In this document: positions 1 to 13,299 of the stretch, piece after piece
How the letters are laid out: each line of letters starts with the position of its first letter
Position numbering within the stretch: position 1 is the first letter of the stretch
Source of the DNA: Dermatophagoides farinae
Taxonomy: Eukaryota; Arthropoda; Arachnida; Sarcoptiformes; Pyroglyphidae
Assembly: GCF_024713945.1 (NCBI RefSeq)
Contig: NC_134681.1
Location: 4,751,501-4,815,500, forward strand
Direction: 5' to 3'
DNA: 64,000 nucleotides
Made by a program: the position numbers and the translations under genes
Notes under the pieces: model-generated
The model's input: the letters and a program-made list of their open reading frames with translations, nothing else
What the model was told of the DNA's origin: nothing
Database searches by the model: none

Positions 1-3000
1 GCTAGAGCTGTCCACGACCGTGTTGGCTCCATTTGTCCGATTTCTCCGTATTTACGGATTTGTTTCTTGGCCCGTTTGCAGATATCACACCCGTTTACTA
101 AGTCTATGGCCAACTGGTTCTGATTAGTGGCGCAATACTTGATGGAAAAGTGTTGGATGGTCTTAACAATACCCAAATGACCCTTTTCCACATGGATTCG
201 ATGCATCTCTTCAATTGCTGGTTTCTCCGGCAGATAATACCGCATTTTCCCATTCCGAGATCGTACTACAAACTTATTGTACTTCACACACCCCGGGGTG
301 GTCGATCCAATAATGGCTTGTGAAGGTCTTCTAATTTTGCCATCGATAGTACGTTAATCTCACGATCCGGGTTTCTTGCAAAATCGTACGTTTCTGAATC
401 GTAATCATAATGTGCTGTTTTTGTTGTGAGTTCTTCTGTCACATTTTCTGATTTTTCTTTTTTCTCTTCTTCATAATTTGGATTACGTGAGAGGAAATCC
501 GCTTCTACATTGTTTTCCCCTTTTATATATTCGATGCTGAAGTCGTACTGATTCAGCCGCATTGCCCAATTCATTATTCTGGTATGTGTCTGTTTATGTG
601 AATTCAGATACTTTAGAGGCTTGTGATCAGTACGGATGGTAAATCTTCTTCCGTACAGATGGTGATGCCAATATTCAATAGCTTCGATTATGGTTAACAA
701 TTCCTTTTTCCGATACCACATAGTTCTTTTGATAGGGTAACAATTTTCGAGAAAAATAGCCGACCGTTTCTTCTTGTCCATCTTTCTTCTGTTTCAGGAT
801 GGCTCCGATCCCTACATCGGATGCATCCGTTATTAAAATTGTTTCAGCCCCCGGGTCGAATATCTTTAGGACCAGCTTTGATGTAATTATCTTCTTTATT
901 ACTTGAAACGCATCTTCATGACATTGTTTCCATATAAATGGTGCGTTCTTCTTCAACAAGGAATAGAATGGGTCCAAAGTTTTTGTTCGGCTTGGTATGA
1001 ATCGATGATAAAAATTTATTTTCCCAAGAAATATTCTCAGGGTTTTCTTATCGGTCGGTGCTGGGTATTCTAAGATGGCGTCCATGTTGCTGTGTAGCGG
1101 ACTGATTGTATTTTTGGAAATTTCATGTCCTAGATAAATCACCTTTTCTTGCATGAAACGGCATTCCGATTCTTCTAACTTGATATTTTCCTTTATCATG
1201 GCTTCCAAGACCAGCTCGAGGTGTTTGAGGTGATCCGGTCTTGTCTTTGAAAACACAATGATATCGTCGATGTAATTTTGTGCGAATGTCGTTAGATTGT
1301 GTTTCTTCAGGACGTTGTAAATGGTCCGTTGGAAGATCGCAGGTGCGTTTTGCAGCCTGAATGGCATGACATTCCCTTCGAAATGTTCATGTATGGTCAC
1401 GAGAGCAGTTTTCCTCTGGTCTCTTGCCGCTATCGGGATATGAATGAATCCCGATGCTATATTCAACGTAGTGAAGAGGGAGGCATCCAACAATTTTTCC
1501 ACGATATCCCCTATATTCGGCATCGGATATCTTTCTGGGACTGTGACCTCGTTGGGTTTTCTGTTGTCCATGCACAGTCGAGTCTCCTCCCCTTCATCTT
1601 TTTTATTCACCGGAACGACCGGCAAAGCATAGTCTGATGTGGATTTTTGTATTAGACCAGCCTCTGTAAATTCTTGGACCTGTTGGTCTGTTCTTTCTTG
1701 GTCTTTTCTCTTCAGCCGTTGCGTATCTTCTTCGGTGTCTTCGTCAATGATGATTGTGCTAAGCCTTACGTCTTTCCCGGAGCTTCTCCGAACGTCCAAT
1801 CGATACGACTTATAGTTTAGCACTTGGAATACTTTCCCATCAATATCGCGATACGACCGGAATTTCTTCATGACGTCCACTCCTATAATCACGTTTTCTC
1901 TTGCTGCGAGCACAAAAAATAGATGAGATCGTTTCATTACCCCCATCTGTAATTTTACTTTTACTACGCCCATCGCTTCGCAAGCCGAATTTGCTTGATT
2001 TACACGGATTCGTTTCTGGTGTACCCACGGTAAATTCAATTTTTCTCTTAATTTATCGCTGATAAAGGAATGTGAAGCTCCCGTATCAAACAAGGCCTCA
2101 CACGGAAATTCGTTTATCAAGACCTTTATCTTCGTTAGTCCAGGAGTCCACATCAATGGTACTCCTTCCGGAGCATTCGATTCTTTTACATTGGTAGCAA
2201 GCAGTGATGGATCAAAGTTGTCTTGATTGTCTTGATTCTGACGTGTCGGTACGACGTTCTCGCCGGACTGTTCTGGTTGTTGTGATGTCTGTTGTTGATG
2301 GTCGGGTTTTGTCGTTGCTTTCGGCTGGTCGCAAACGAGATAGGTATGTGGTCCCCCGCATTCGAAGCATTTCTTTACGGACATGCACTGGTTCGTTTCA
2401 TGTGTGCGGCCAAGACATTTGATGCACCTGCCTTCCTTTATCAATATTTGTTTTCTTTGTTTCGTCGTAAGAGGGCAATTTTTCGATAGATGAGGTTTTC
2501 CACAGAACATGCATTCTAATCGTCTGTTTTCAAAGTACTGTTGCTGTTGTTGCCATCGGTTGCTTGTCCATTGTCCTGGTGTAGCCATTTGTTGCTGGGG
2601 TTGTCTATAACCTTGTTCACGATTGTTTCGCCAAGCTTCCCCCATAGGTTTCTGTCTGAGAGAGGGACCTCCCCAGGCATTTGTTCGGAACCCCGATTCT
2701 CTCTCGGACTGGTAGTGGTTGTCCACGGACGTGTTGTGCAGTCTGACTCTTGATGTCTCGTTGGTCGGGTTGCTGGACTCTTGGGCGGCCAGTGTCTTTT
2801 GCCAGCTTTGTACATAGCTTTCAGCGTCTTTCATAAATTTGTGGATCCGCCCTGGCTCATCTGCCATTTCTCCCGATTTTTCAGCCACTTCTTTTGGGAA
2901 TTTGTTCCATACCAAACTGAAGAATTCAAATTCCAGGAACGTTCGTTGTTGTGGTTCCTTCTTTAGTTGGTTATATCTTGATCTGACCACGCCCAGGTTT

Positions 3001-5331
3001 TTTATCATCTGGTCAACTTGGGTGTAAGATCTCACTGTTGGCAATGCTCTAATGTCTTGTATGATGTCTCTTTTAACGATAGCTGTGTTGTTGTACATTT
3101 TGTTGAGGACCGTGTAAGCTTCTTCGTAATTTTCGATACCTCTGACAACATTCAGGCTGTCCTCATCCAACTTTTTCCTTAACAATACAAGCTTTTCATC
3201 ATCAGCGATATCAGTTGTGCCTACAAATGTATCAAAACTTTTTATGAATTCTGCGAAGTTTCGGGCTTTGCCATCAAACTTGTTGATGTTGTCTAAGTTT
3301 CTACCGTGATATTTCTTCCTTCTGTCGATAGGTGGGAGAATAGTTGTTTGGCCTAGGGGTGTTGAGGCCATATTGGTTGCTGTTGGCGTCTGAAAGGTCT
3401 CCAGCAATCGTTGCATGACCTGTTGCAGCATCTGTGGAGTGACGGTTTGATTGTCCGTTTCCGGCGGTGTGTTTCTGAATGTTAGGCCCTGTGGCGTCTG
3501 GAACATCACGTTATCTTCTCTTGTTTCTGGGTTCCCGTGGACATTTCGACCTGATATTTCTTGCAGTGGAGGAGCGGTGGATCTTGATCTATTGAACCAG
3601 CTGGAGAAATCTTCTCTTGCTTGTGTTTGCTGGTTTCTGGAACGTTTGAAATATTCTAGCGCTGACACTGATATATTCATTTCTTCCTTGGTTGGTTCCG
3701 CTTTGTCCAGGGCCTCTCTGATTCTTTGCCAGTACGTTCCTAGCCTTTGTTCAAATTCGGTGATAGTCTTGAGCAGGCCTCTGAGTTTTTCCATGTTCTT
3801 CAATCCCTTCGATTCCCATTTCTCGGCTTTATTGGCGACCCGTGCACTACTTTTCTTGATTTGCAAAATTTTCTCATTATAAATTTTCACGGTGCTTGCG
3901 GATGGATCCGTCGGGCAGAAAGCAACTACATTTTCAACTTGATCGTATACGTCTTCGATATCTTCGTCCAACTTGCTGATTTCTTCTGGGGTCGGGTTAT
4001 CTTTCACTTTGTCGGCCATTTTGTGTGTGTGTATGTGTGCGTGTGTGTGATAGGATAGGGAGGACTTTGTGTACGCAAATTAACGGTTATTTTTTTCTCT
4101 ACTCACGGATTTCTTTTCGATGTTTCGATGACAATTTTGTTGGTCCAAGCGTGAAAGGAAGATGATCCTACTGGTCTGTCATGTGCGAAACTATGGTTGA
4201 CTTTGAGCCGCCGCCTAGACCGATCCACTGGATGGAAATAGTAGACCGGAAGCCCAAATGATATCTGGCCTTCCGAAAATAATCAACTCAACAACGAAAA
4301 GAAAAGGATTTTATTTACACAATTTAGTAAGCACACACAAATTATATTAATACACGACGTTTAGCACTTATAATAAAATTATAAGACGTTGTTACTGCAA
4401 TAATGATGATGATGATCTTAATTGGTGGTTTTATTCCAACTGTCTACCGATCGGGTTTCTACCTCTTTATCGGGATTCGGTAGTGGAGGTTCTTCTTACT
4501 CCACACACTTCTTCTTTGACAACAGGTCAACTCTATGACTGTGTCGGCATCGAACTTCTTCATCCGCTTTCTGTCTTACGGATGCTGCTTGCAATGGGAA
4601 TCTTTGTCTTCTATCTAATTCCCACGCGGTTGTTGGAACACCAATTCTTTCTTCTTCTGAATCACTTCTTACTGTCTTACGTCGTTACTTCACCAATCGT
4701 TCGACTCTAATCTCCTTCTGCTTTTTGACCGACTGCCCCTGATTCTCCGTTTTCCATTCGTTTTTATAATTTCGGCTATGTTGGTTGTCCTTCCATCCTT
4801 AATGGTCCTTAGGAGGGAGTATGTCCTCTCCTGCTTTCTACGCGGGGTATCGTTGCTCGATTGTCCATTTGACAATTCTCGACTTCAACCCTGTTTTATG
4901 ACTGGCCAGATGTGGTCCTTTCCTAATGAATCGTTCTTATCTGGCATTCCAATCCCAAGGTTTCTCTGCCATGGCTCATTTCTTTGGTCCTTGGTTCGTC
5001 TTAACAAGCCTGACCAAACGATTTATGGTCAGTTCCATAAAAGGACAATAATCAATTTCAGCCATTCGTCGGTCTTCGGTTCTTTGATCTCGTATCGAAT
5101 TGGTACAATCGGTTGACAAATCTTGATCGATTCTTGATCGATTTGCAAGCCAATCCTTTATTTTATGGCCACATTCCCACTCCCACGACATAAACAAAAA
5201 TCTTTTAGGTGCCCAACTGGTCACAAAATGTCGAATTCGGGCACTCCCTGGTCATAAAACTTTGGCAGCTTTCTCACGTGATCTCCTCCAGTCCAAAATC
5301 TTGGCTGGTCCCCTTCATAAAGGACGAACAT
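1..5331 (-). mobile_element. Ty3/Gypsy-type LTR retrotransposon fossil, cut by the left window edge
   Basis: An LTR retroelement lies on the minus strand. Reading from its 5' side (high coordinates) it shows: a putative 5' LTR (about 4,259-5,331); a leader; a Gag region (about 2,500-4,019) with a DUF1759-like capsid part; three CCHC zinc knuckles (about 2,330-2,515); a retroviral-type aspartic protease with a DTGAS active site (near 2,080); a reverse transcriptase with the YIDD catalytic box (near 1,270); RNase H (about 550-850); and the HHCC zinc domain that opens integrase (about 70-220). The rest of integrase and the 3' LTR lie outside the window. The pol order and RT motifs are those of Ty3/Gypsy. 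The copy looks broken, with about one or two breaks in the visible part. Long open frames survive, so it is probably fairly young. Its G+C is visibly higher than the flanking mite DNA, and the composition changes sharply near 5,335. Confidence 0.9.
4259..5331 (-). repeat. Putative 5' LTR of the Ty3/Gypsy element (ends uncertain)
   Basis: This roughly 1.07 kb stretch separates the Gag start and leader from AT-rich host sequence. On the plus strand it begins TGATATC and ends GACGAACA, giving the TG..CA ends expected of an LTR. Just inside, on the element strand, is TTTGGGCTTCCGG, which could be a tRNA primer-binding site. It holds a TATAAAAA-like box on the minus strand near 4,767 and AATAAA-like signals near 4,305-4,380. 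The partner LTR is outside the window, so the ends cannot be checked by comparison. A second possible right boundary, near 5,228, would make it about 100 bases shorter. Confidence 0.35.
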
Positions 5332-6013
5332 ATGTTTCTTGCTTGAAATGTATGTTCATGATATATATGATGATCATGATTGTCGTTTAATATTTTTTTT
5401 GCTTTGTCCATGGTATGTGAGCTGTATATCAATCATCAAAAGTGATTATATTATGATGATGATGATGATGATAGTTTTTCTAAAAAAAAATGAATTGAAT
5501 TTTCTTATTATGAATTTTGAAGAATGTAATTTTTTACTTTACTTTACCTTTCCATTATAACATCTAGTTATATTATGCAATCAAAATCATTCCATCAATA
5601 AATTCCAAATCGATCAACGTGATTTTTTTATGTAAGTATTTGTTGTTGTTGTTGTTGTTGTTGTGAAAATTGGAAATTCTGTGATATTTTTTTTGTTTGT
5701 TTGTTCTTAGAAATGAACAACATAAACACACGCATACACACACACACACACCTAGATGTAGACATAAACAAACCACTTGTTGGTTATGAAATATTCATGA
5801 ATTTCCATTTTTTTTTTCATTTATATTTTTCTTTCTTGTTGGTAAAATCCAGTGAAAAAAATCAAACACTTTGATTGTCATTGATTCTTTTTTTCATTTT
5901 GAAAAAATTTTTAAAATCTCCATTCATTCATTCATCAATGTTGAAAAATTTTTCACAATTATCATCATCATCATCATCATCATTATCATCATAAATCAAA
6001 AAAGAAGATAGTT
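5332..6013. other. Spacer between the retroelement and the formin gene
   Basis: This is AT-rich sequence with (ATG)n, (GTT)n and (CA)n microsatellites and homopolymer T and A runs. It presumably holds the 5' UTR and promoter of the formin downstream. I see no convincing TATA box or coding exon. Confidence 0.5.
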
Positions 6014-9000
6014 ATGATGAATAATAAAAAGATTCAAGATAGTAGCAAGAATTTAATTGCTGCCAATTCTGTTGGTGATCATCATATTCATCGTCATAAT
6101 CCACATCATCAACAACAACAGCAACATCAGCAGCAGCAGCAACAACAATCAAAAACATCGACAAAAACATCTAAAACAAAATCAATACAAGAATCGGCTA
6201 ATAATGCAATCGTAAGAATGATAAAAATTGATTGATTGATTGATAGTTGCATGTGAAATAGGAACTTATTTTATTCTCTTGTTTTTTTTAAAAAAAAAGA
6301 AATATAAAATTATTGCATGCCTATCTAATCTTATCGTCGGTTTTTTTTTGATTTTTTTTGGTCATTATCATCATCATCTATTATTTTCCATTGAAAGTGG
6401 ATTTAAAACCACTTGAAACCGGAAACTAAATATTGATTTTTGTTCTGTTTCCTTCCTATTTATATCCTGTTGAATGAATTTTTTTTTATTTTCAATTTTC
6501 TTTTGTTTTGCATGTAAACATTTTTCATAATCATCATCGTCAACATTAACATCAATGTGGAATTGATTTATTTCTTATCGCATGAAATTTTGCATGTTTG
6601 CACTTCAAATTATATATATAATGATTGATGATTGATTTGCTTGAAAAGAAAGTGTTGGTTGTTTCTCTTTTTAGCATGGTACATCGAAACAAGATTTTTT
6701 TTGTTGTTGTTGTTGTTGTTATTGTCGTGCATGTGACATAGATACATATAAACATTTTCTGGTTTTAGTGATGATTTATAATTCACGTTTTTTTTTTTTT
6801 TTGGTTATCGCATGTTATATATGATGAACCCAATTTTTTTCAAATATATTTATATTGAAAAAGACAATTTTAATCGAATTTCTGTGTTTATTTTATTTTT
6901 TACAATTACAATAAAATCAATAGAATCGAATATTGAATCGTAATAAATCGAATCAATCACAAAACAATATTGAAAGCAGCCATAAAAAACCATTGGCCAG
7001 TACTACAAGTTTAATATCACCATCATCGAATATTTCTTCAAGCCATCATCATTTAAATCATCATACTCATTCAAAAGATTCGGGTCAAATTTTTGGCGTT
7101 GAAGATAACAATCATCATCATCATCATCAACAACAACAACAACATCAACATCATCATCATCATCATAGACCTTTGAATGGTTGGTCAAATAATAGTATTG
7201 TTGATCAACAACAGCAGCAAACATATGTAAATCATCAGGCTTGGTCATCATCAACATCATCAGGTGATTTGATTATTGAACAGCCATCATCATCATATCG
7301 AATGCAATCATCATCAATAAATGGTCATATGAATAACAATAATAATAAATTACCTACCGGTTTTTTAAACGAACTTGAGAATAGTGTACGAAATAAACAT
7401 CAACAACAACAGCAAAAAATGTCATCTAATTTTGATACCGGTCAAGGAAATAATAGTAATAAAAAGAATAAACGACAAGATTCAACCACAACCGATATAA
7501 TGACATCAAACGAGGTTTTTTTTTGATTCATTGAAATTAAAATTTATCTTAAACATTTTATTTGGTTTTTTCATAGAATTCCAAAACGATGCCACCATCA
7601 TCACCGTCGACATCAGCATCGACACCAACGAACGATGAAAATATCGATAAATTATTCGAAAAACTTATTCTGGTTTGTGAATAACAATGCCATGTTTGAT
7701 GATGAAATTTTTTCATTTTTTTTAATGACAGAATGAATATAATCTAAAAGAGGAGCAAAAAAATAGCATGCGTTCGATGAGTATCGATAAGAAACGTTTG
7801 TTAATCAATCAGAAATTGGTTTTGGATGAAAAGCAGACAAAACCTCCTCAAGAATATGCAAAATTTCTCAAGGATAATCAAGAATCAATACATGCGAAAG
7901 AATTACAAACATTGATTAAATCATTACGCGTTGAATTGACCTGTAAAGATGTTTCATGGGTTCGAGAATTCGGCACTAATCAAGGCCATATTTATTTATT
8001 GAATATTTTGCGCAATATAAGCCATGCACAACATCATGCGAAAATGCAGACTGATAAAAAACTTCCAGAATTCATGTTCAATATCATCATGTGTATACAT
8101 TCGTTTATGAACATTCAGGTAAGTTTTCTTCGATTTATTTTGAGGAGAAAATCTTAATAAATCTCCATATTACAGGTGGGCTTCAATCAAATATTGGAAA
8201 ATGAACAAGCGTTTGTTATACTAGTACAATCATTGAATCCATCATGTTTACCAAATATGGCTAGAACCATGGAACTATTAGCGGCGGTCACATTAGTAGA
8301 AAAAGGTGTAGAACGTGTCATCAATGCGTTTACTGATACAGCAATCGAATCTGATCGCGAACATCAACGTTTTTCCATCATTATCGAAGGTCTTAAACAT
8401 TATGATGACCATATTGATGTCGCCTATAGTGCGATTCAATTGATCAATGGTTTGATATTTAATCATGAAGATTTTGAACAAAGATTCCATTTACGTTGCG
8501 AAATTTACCGGACCAAAGATCTTTCCGGTAAAATCACATTCCGTGATATTGCAAATGAAATGGAAAAAAGGTTATTAAAAGAACGACCCAACGATAATGA
8601 GCAGGATTCTGTATCATTGGCTAGTACCGGCACCATTACGGGCATCACATCAGTAAATAATAATAATAACAATAACCAGAATTTTCGAGGAGCTACAAGA
8701 ATCGTAATACATAAGTCACCTCAACAAACTTTTTTGGAATCATTTCAAATATTTTTCAACAATAAAAATGAAGATTTCGATGAGATGGCCTCTAGATTTG
8801 AGAACATCCGAATCGATTTCGATAATATGGATGATTGTTATAGAGTGCTGAGAAATTCGGTGGTCAATACACCCATGGAATCTGGTCTTTTATCTATACT
8901 ACAGCTATTGTTATTCATACGTGATGATCAATACGTCAGGTATTTCTTGATTTAAATTGTTTTAAATGATTAATCATAATCCAATTTTCATTGCAGGCCT

Positions 9001-11371
9001 GCTTATTATTACCTGATTGAAGAATGTCTCATTCAGATCATGTTTCATCCATCCGGTGTTGATCCTGATTTTAGTCGCCGATCACGATTCGAGATGGATA
9101 CAAACTTTATGATCGAATCGATTGTCAAACGTTTTAAAGACAGTGAAGGTTCAGCATTGAGCTTGGAATTGAATCAAAAACTCGAAGATGCACTCACCGC
9201 TAAAGTTGAAGCTGAGGCAAAAGTTGAACAAGAGAAAAAGAATAATCAAGAATTGCAAGAAAAATTGCAAAAACTCCAGGAAGCTTTGTCGAAAAATGTT
9301 AGTTTTGACCAAGTTGAGTCATCAAATGTTCCGTCTGTGATATCTCCAGCCACAACAGCTGGCCCACCACCACCACCGCCGCCTCCCCCTCCTCCTCCTC
9401 CTCCCCCTGGAATGGGTGGTCCAGGGCTTATGCCACCACCACCTCCTCCACCGCCACCACCTCCAGGGATGGGAGGTCCGATTGGTGGACCACCACCACC
9501 ACCACCACCTGGACCTCCACCTCAAGAATTTCCATTCAATATAAAACGAGCCAAATTTGTACCCAAAAAGGGTTTGAAAAAACCAATGTGGAAAAAATTA
9601 CAAGCTATGAAAGTGAGCGAAGATTCTATCTGGGTACAAATGAATTCCGATGATGTTTACATGAGCGATGACATCATTGATTCATTAGTGAATAAATTTG
9701 CCAGTACCAATGTTGCCATGACACATAGTGGTGCCAAAGGCCAAGATGCCGATAATATTGATCGTGGTGATTCACAGGATGGCTTAATCGATTCATCGAG
9801 CTTGGGCGATGCAGCAGGTAACCATGGAACAAGTGGTCGTCAAACACCGTTACATTCACGTAAACATCGTCAATGTCGTGTGCTTGGTGATAAAACTGCA
9901 CAGAATCTTTCCATTATGTTAAGCGTTTCGAAACGTTCACCTGAAGATTTCAAATCTGATGTTCTATCTATGAACGAAGATACTCTTACTGAAAGTCTTG
10001 TTGATCAAATCATTCATTATCTACCATCAGCAGAAGAAATTAAAAAATTGGATGAACAAGCTCAGCATATTCATTTGGATGAATTTCATCCAGCCGAAAA
10101 GTTTGCTTATATGGTTAGTGTTTCTTACTGTATTGCTGTATAATTGTATTTATTTGAATTTTTTTTTTACTTCATTCTCTTAAACAGCTTGGATCCATCA
10201 AAAATCTCACCAACAGACTGAAATCATTTTTATTTAAATTAAAATTCAATGAAACATTAGCAGAAGTAAAGAAAGATATTGTTTCATATACTATGGCTTG
10301 TGAAGAAGTATTGACATCGAAACGTTTTGCACAAGTAATTAAATTGACTCTTGGAATCGGAAATTATATGAATGCCGGATCATATAATGCTCGGGCTATT
10401 GGTTTTGAAATAAGTTTCTTACCGAAATTAATATCAACAAAAACTAACGATAATAAGTCAACATTATTACATTTTATCGCACAAACGATGGAGGAAAAAT
10501 TTCCCGAATCAATGCGTTTCTATGAAGATCTTCATCATATGGATAAAGCTGTTAGAGGTTTGAATATATATTTATTATCATACAAATTGTTTAAAACTAA
10601 TGTTTCAAATTCACTTTGAATAGCATCACCGGAAACAATTGCCAAAACATTGGGATATTTTCGCACCAGTTTACGAGCATTAGAATTGGATCTAAAAACA
10701 TTTAAACCACATTCAAATGATGATCGTTTTGGTGAAGTAATGACATCATTCAGAGAATTAGCACAAGAACAATATCAATTATTGGATGGAATGCATAAAA
10801 AAATGGAAAACACTTATGTTGAAATAGCTAAATATTTTTCATTTGATCAAAAACAATATTCAATGGAAGAATGTATAAATGATATTAAACAATTTAAAGA
10901 TCAATATTTTCAAGCATTATCACAGAATCAACAGCATAGAGAAATTGAGGAAAAAAATCGTCGTGCTAAAGAAGCAAAAGAAAAAGCAGAAAAACAACGT
11001 CGTGAACGAATATCACATAAAATTGATCTAACCAAAACCGATGGAATGGATCAAGGTCTTATGGAACATTTATTAAATTCATTACATACTGGTTCAGCGT
11101 TTGCCCAACATAAACGTAAACGAACCAAAGCAGTTACACCTCAAGGTATGTTTGTTGTGTTGATTGATAAGGTAAAATTTTTTTTTCTCATATAAATAAA
11201 AAATTCTTTACATTTATAGATCGTCGTCAACAATTAAGTCGTACACGTTCACGTACATCATTAGAAATACGTAATTCAATTGGCAATAGTAATAATAGTA
11301 GTAGTAGTAATGGTGGTGGTGGTGGTTCAGAATTTATGGTCGTTTCTTCCAATAATAATGTCAAATATTGA
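6014..11371 (+). CDS. dia: Diaphanous-related formin (Dia), 9 exons
   Basis: Actin-nucleating formin regulated by Rho GTPases, acting at the cell cortex and in cytokinesis. Exons in phase: 6014-6211, 6924-7514, 7577-7672, 7732-8118, 8176-8939, 8997-10113, 10188-10557, 10624-11145, 11220-11371 (about 1,398 residues). The order is a His/Gln/Asn/Ser-rich N-terminal extension (about 1-295); the Rho-binding GBD and FH3/DID armadillo region (about 300-680; VSWVREFG matches the family); a short coiled coil (about 730-780); a proline-rich FH1 (9,361-9,520); FH2 (about 9,530-10,950; DKTAQNLSIML and GNYMNAGS are hallmark strings); and a C-terminal DAD (MDQGLMEHLLNSL followed by basic KRKR). DID plus DAD means the autoinhibition switch is kept. 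The start is the first of two adjacent ATGs; an additional upstream exon cannot be excluded. An AATAAA lies near 11,406. Confidence 0.95.
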
Positions 11372-13299
11372 TTGAATTAAATTTGTCGATATTTTTTTTC
11401 AACAAAAAATAAACGCACATGCCATTTCATTTACACACTTTAAAAATTCATATTACATTACATATTGTTCCTTGATATATTGAAAACACATTGTTTATAA
11501 AATCATTAAAATTCATATTTTTGAAAAAAAATTTTCATTTCATTTCATATTTTTTTTTTCACACCCACACACGCACACCTATATATACATTCCTTTGTTT
11601 GTTTGTTTCAAACGAGAGATACAAGAAAAAATAATGTCTTCCGATAAAATTTTGTAATTTTTTTTTCGATTATTTAAATTGTCCTTTGTTTTCTTCCACA
11701 TTCTTTTTTTTTGTTTTGTTTCACATCTATGATAAATGATGTGATAATTAAAATGAAAAAAAAAATTTAAATATGATTTTGACATCTGTTTTTTTTTGGC
11801 CTACCAACTACCAACTAGTGGGTTTAATTGGAATTTGTTTTTTGTTACATTCTATACCGGATACATACATACATGTGACACACACACACACACAGAGAGA
11901 GAGAAAGAAAGAAAATCAGCTAATCAAATATAATTGAATCTACCACTACGGATATACGGATATTAAAATGAATGATGATGATGATGATATGATTCGAATG
12001 TATGATATATTTTGTTGTTGTCGTTGTTGTTGCTGTTGGTAATTTGAGATGAGAATCTTGAATTTTTTTTTTGCCTCATCAATTGATTGATTGATTTTTA
12101 TTCATAAAATGATTGAAAAAAAAATCGTTTGTCGGTGCGCAATGCTTGTATTTTTTTTTTATTTTTTTTTTTAATTTGATTCGGATCACTCCTTTGTATT
12201 GATTAGAAATGTATGAATATTATCTATTAGTATGGATCGATTATTATTATTATTATTTTTTCTTCTCTGTCTCTGACGCATTAAATTTGCTGGAAATTGG
12301 TAATTTGATTCACAATTATAATTTAACAAATCATCATAATATCACGTTATGATTTTTTTTCCACCAATTGCTTAATCAATTATGGCACGATTGATATGAT
12401 TGATAATTTTGATTTTTATGATGGATATAACATCAATGAATTATGGCATAACAATATGACAATGTGTTCGGCCGTGTAGAAATCGATGGTAAATCATTTT
12501 GAACCCTATCTTGAAATTTTTTTGAAATTTCTGTATTTTTTTTTTTGTCATTCACATCCCAATATTATAATCATTCAGGTCACATGAATGAATGTGGGAA
12601 AAAAATCCAAATTGATTGATCGATGATAACAAATTGTTATCATAAATTATCAAAATCGATAGCCTCAATTCCTAATTCTGGATTTTTTTTGATTGATTTC
12701 GGATTTTTTTTTGGTACATTTCATTTCAATTTCGTTGCTTTGATTGACATTTCTTCACTATTCGTGTGTGCGTTTTTTTTGTACATGAATTTTTTTTTTG
12801 TTCACTTCGATGAAAACGTATTTTTCATCGAAATTTTTTTTCTCTTTTTTTTGAAAATTGATATGTTGATAGGAAACAAAAAGAACAAAATTGATGATGA
12901 CATGATTAAGTGAAGTAGATTATATGAATTCGATTGGTTCGAATGTCTACAAATACAACTTCATCATAACGTTGACAATTCATTTCATCAATCGGATTCA
13001 TTGCATTTTTTTCAGTCATTTTTCGTGTGTGTGTGTGCTGAATTTTTTCTTTTGTTTCCATTAAACATCAATCACAGCTGTGTAAACGTTGCAGAAAAAA
13101 AAGAATCTATTTCTTCCCACTATCCATAATGATTTTAATTTTGTTTTGTATAATTTTCAATTCATTAACATTGTATTGATCATCATCAAGAATCACGAAT
13201 TAATCTACATCTTTTCTGGATTGTCATTCATTTTTTCATTTGCTAAACTAAATTTTTTTTTTTAATTGAAACAAAAAAAAAATATTTCAAATAATCAAA
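11372..13299. other. Intergenic region, no gene seen
   Basis: It is AT-rich with T and A homopolymers, short (CA)n/(GA)n and (GAT)n arrays. It holds the 3' UTR of the formin and the upstream region of the SLC5 transporter. Open frames here are short, biased to Phe, Ile and Lys, and have no family features. Confidence 0.6.

Noticed and set aside
4976-5224. Separate gene on the minus strand upstream of Gag
   Set aside because: It lies within the putative LTR and leader of the retroelement and shows no family features.
9322-9525. Trp/Arg-rich frame on the minus strand
   Set aside because: Antisense shadow of the formin FH1 proline codons.
12623-12913. 96-residue Phe-rich plus-strand frame
   Set aside because: Composition is that of poly-T/AT spacer; no motif and no splice context.
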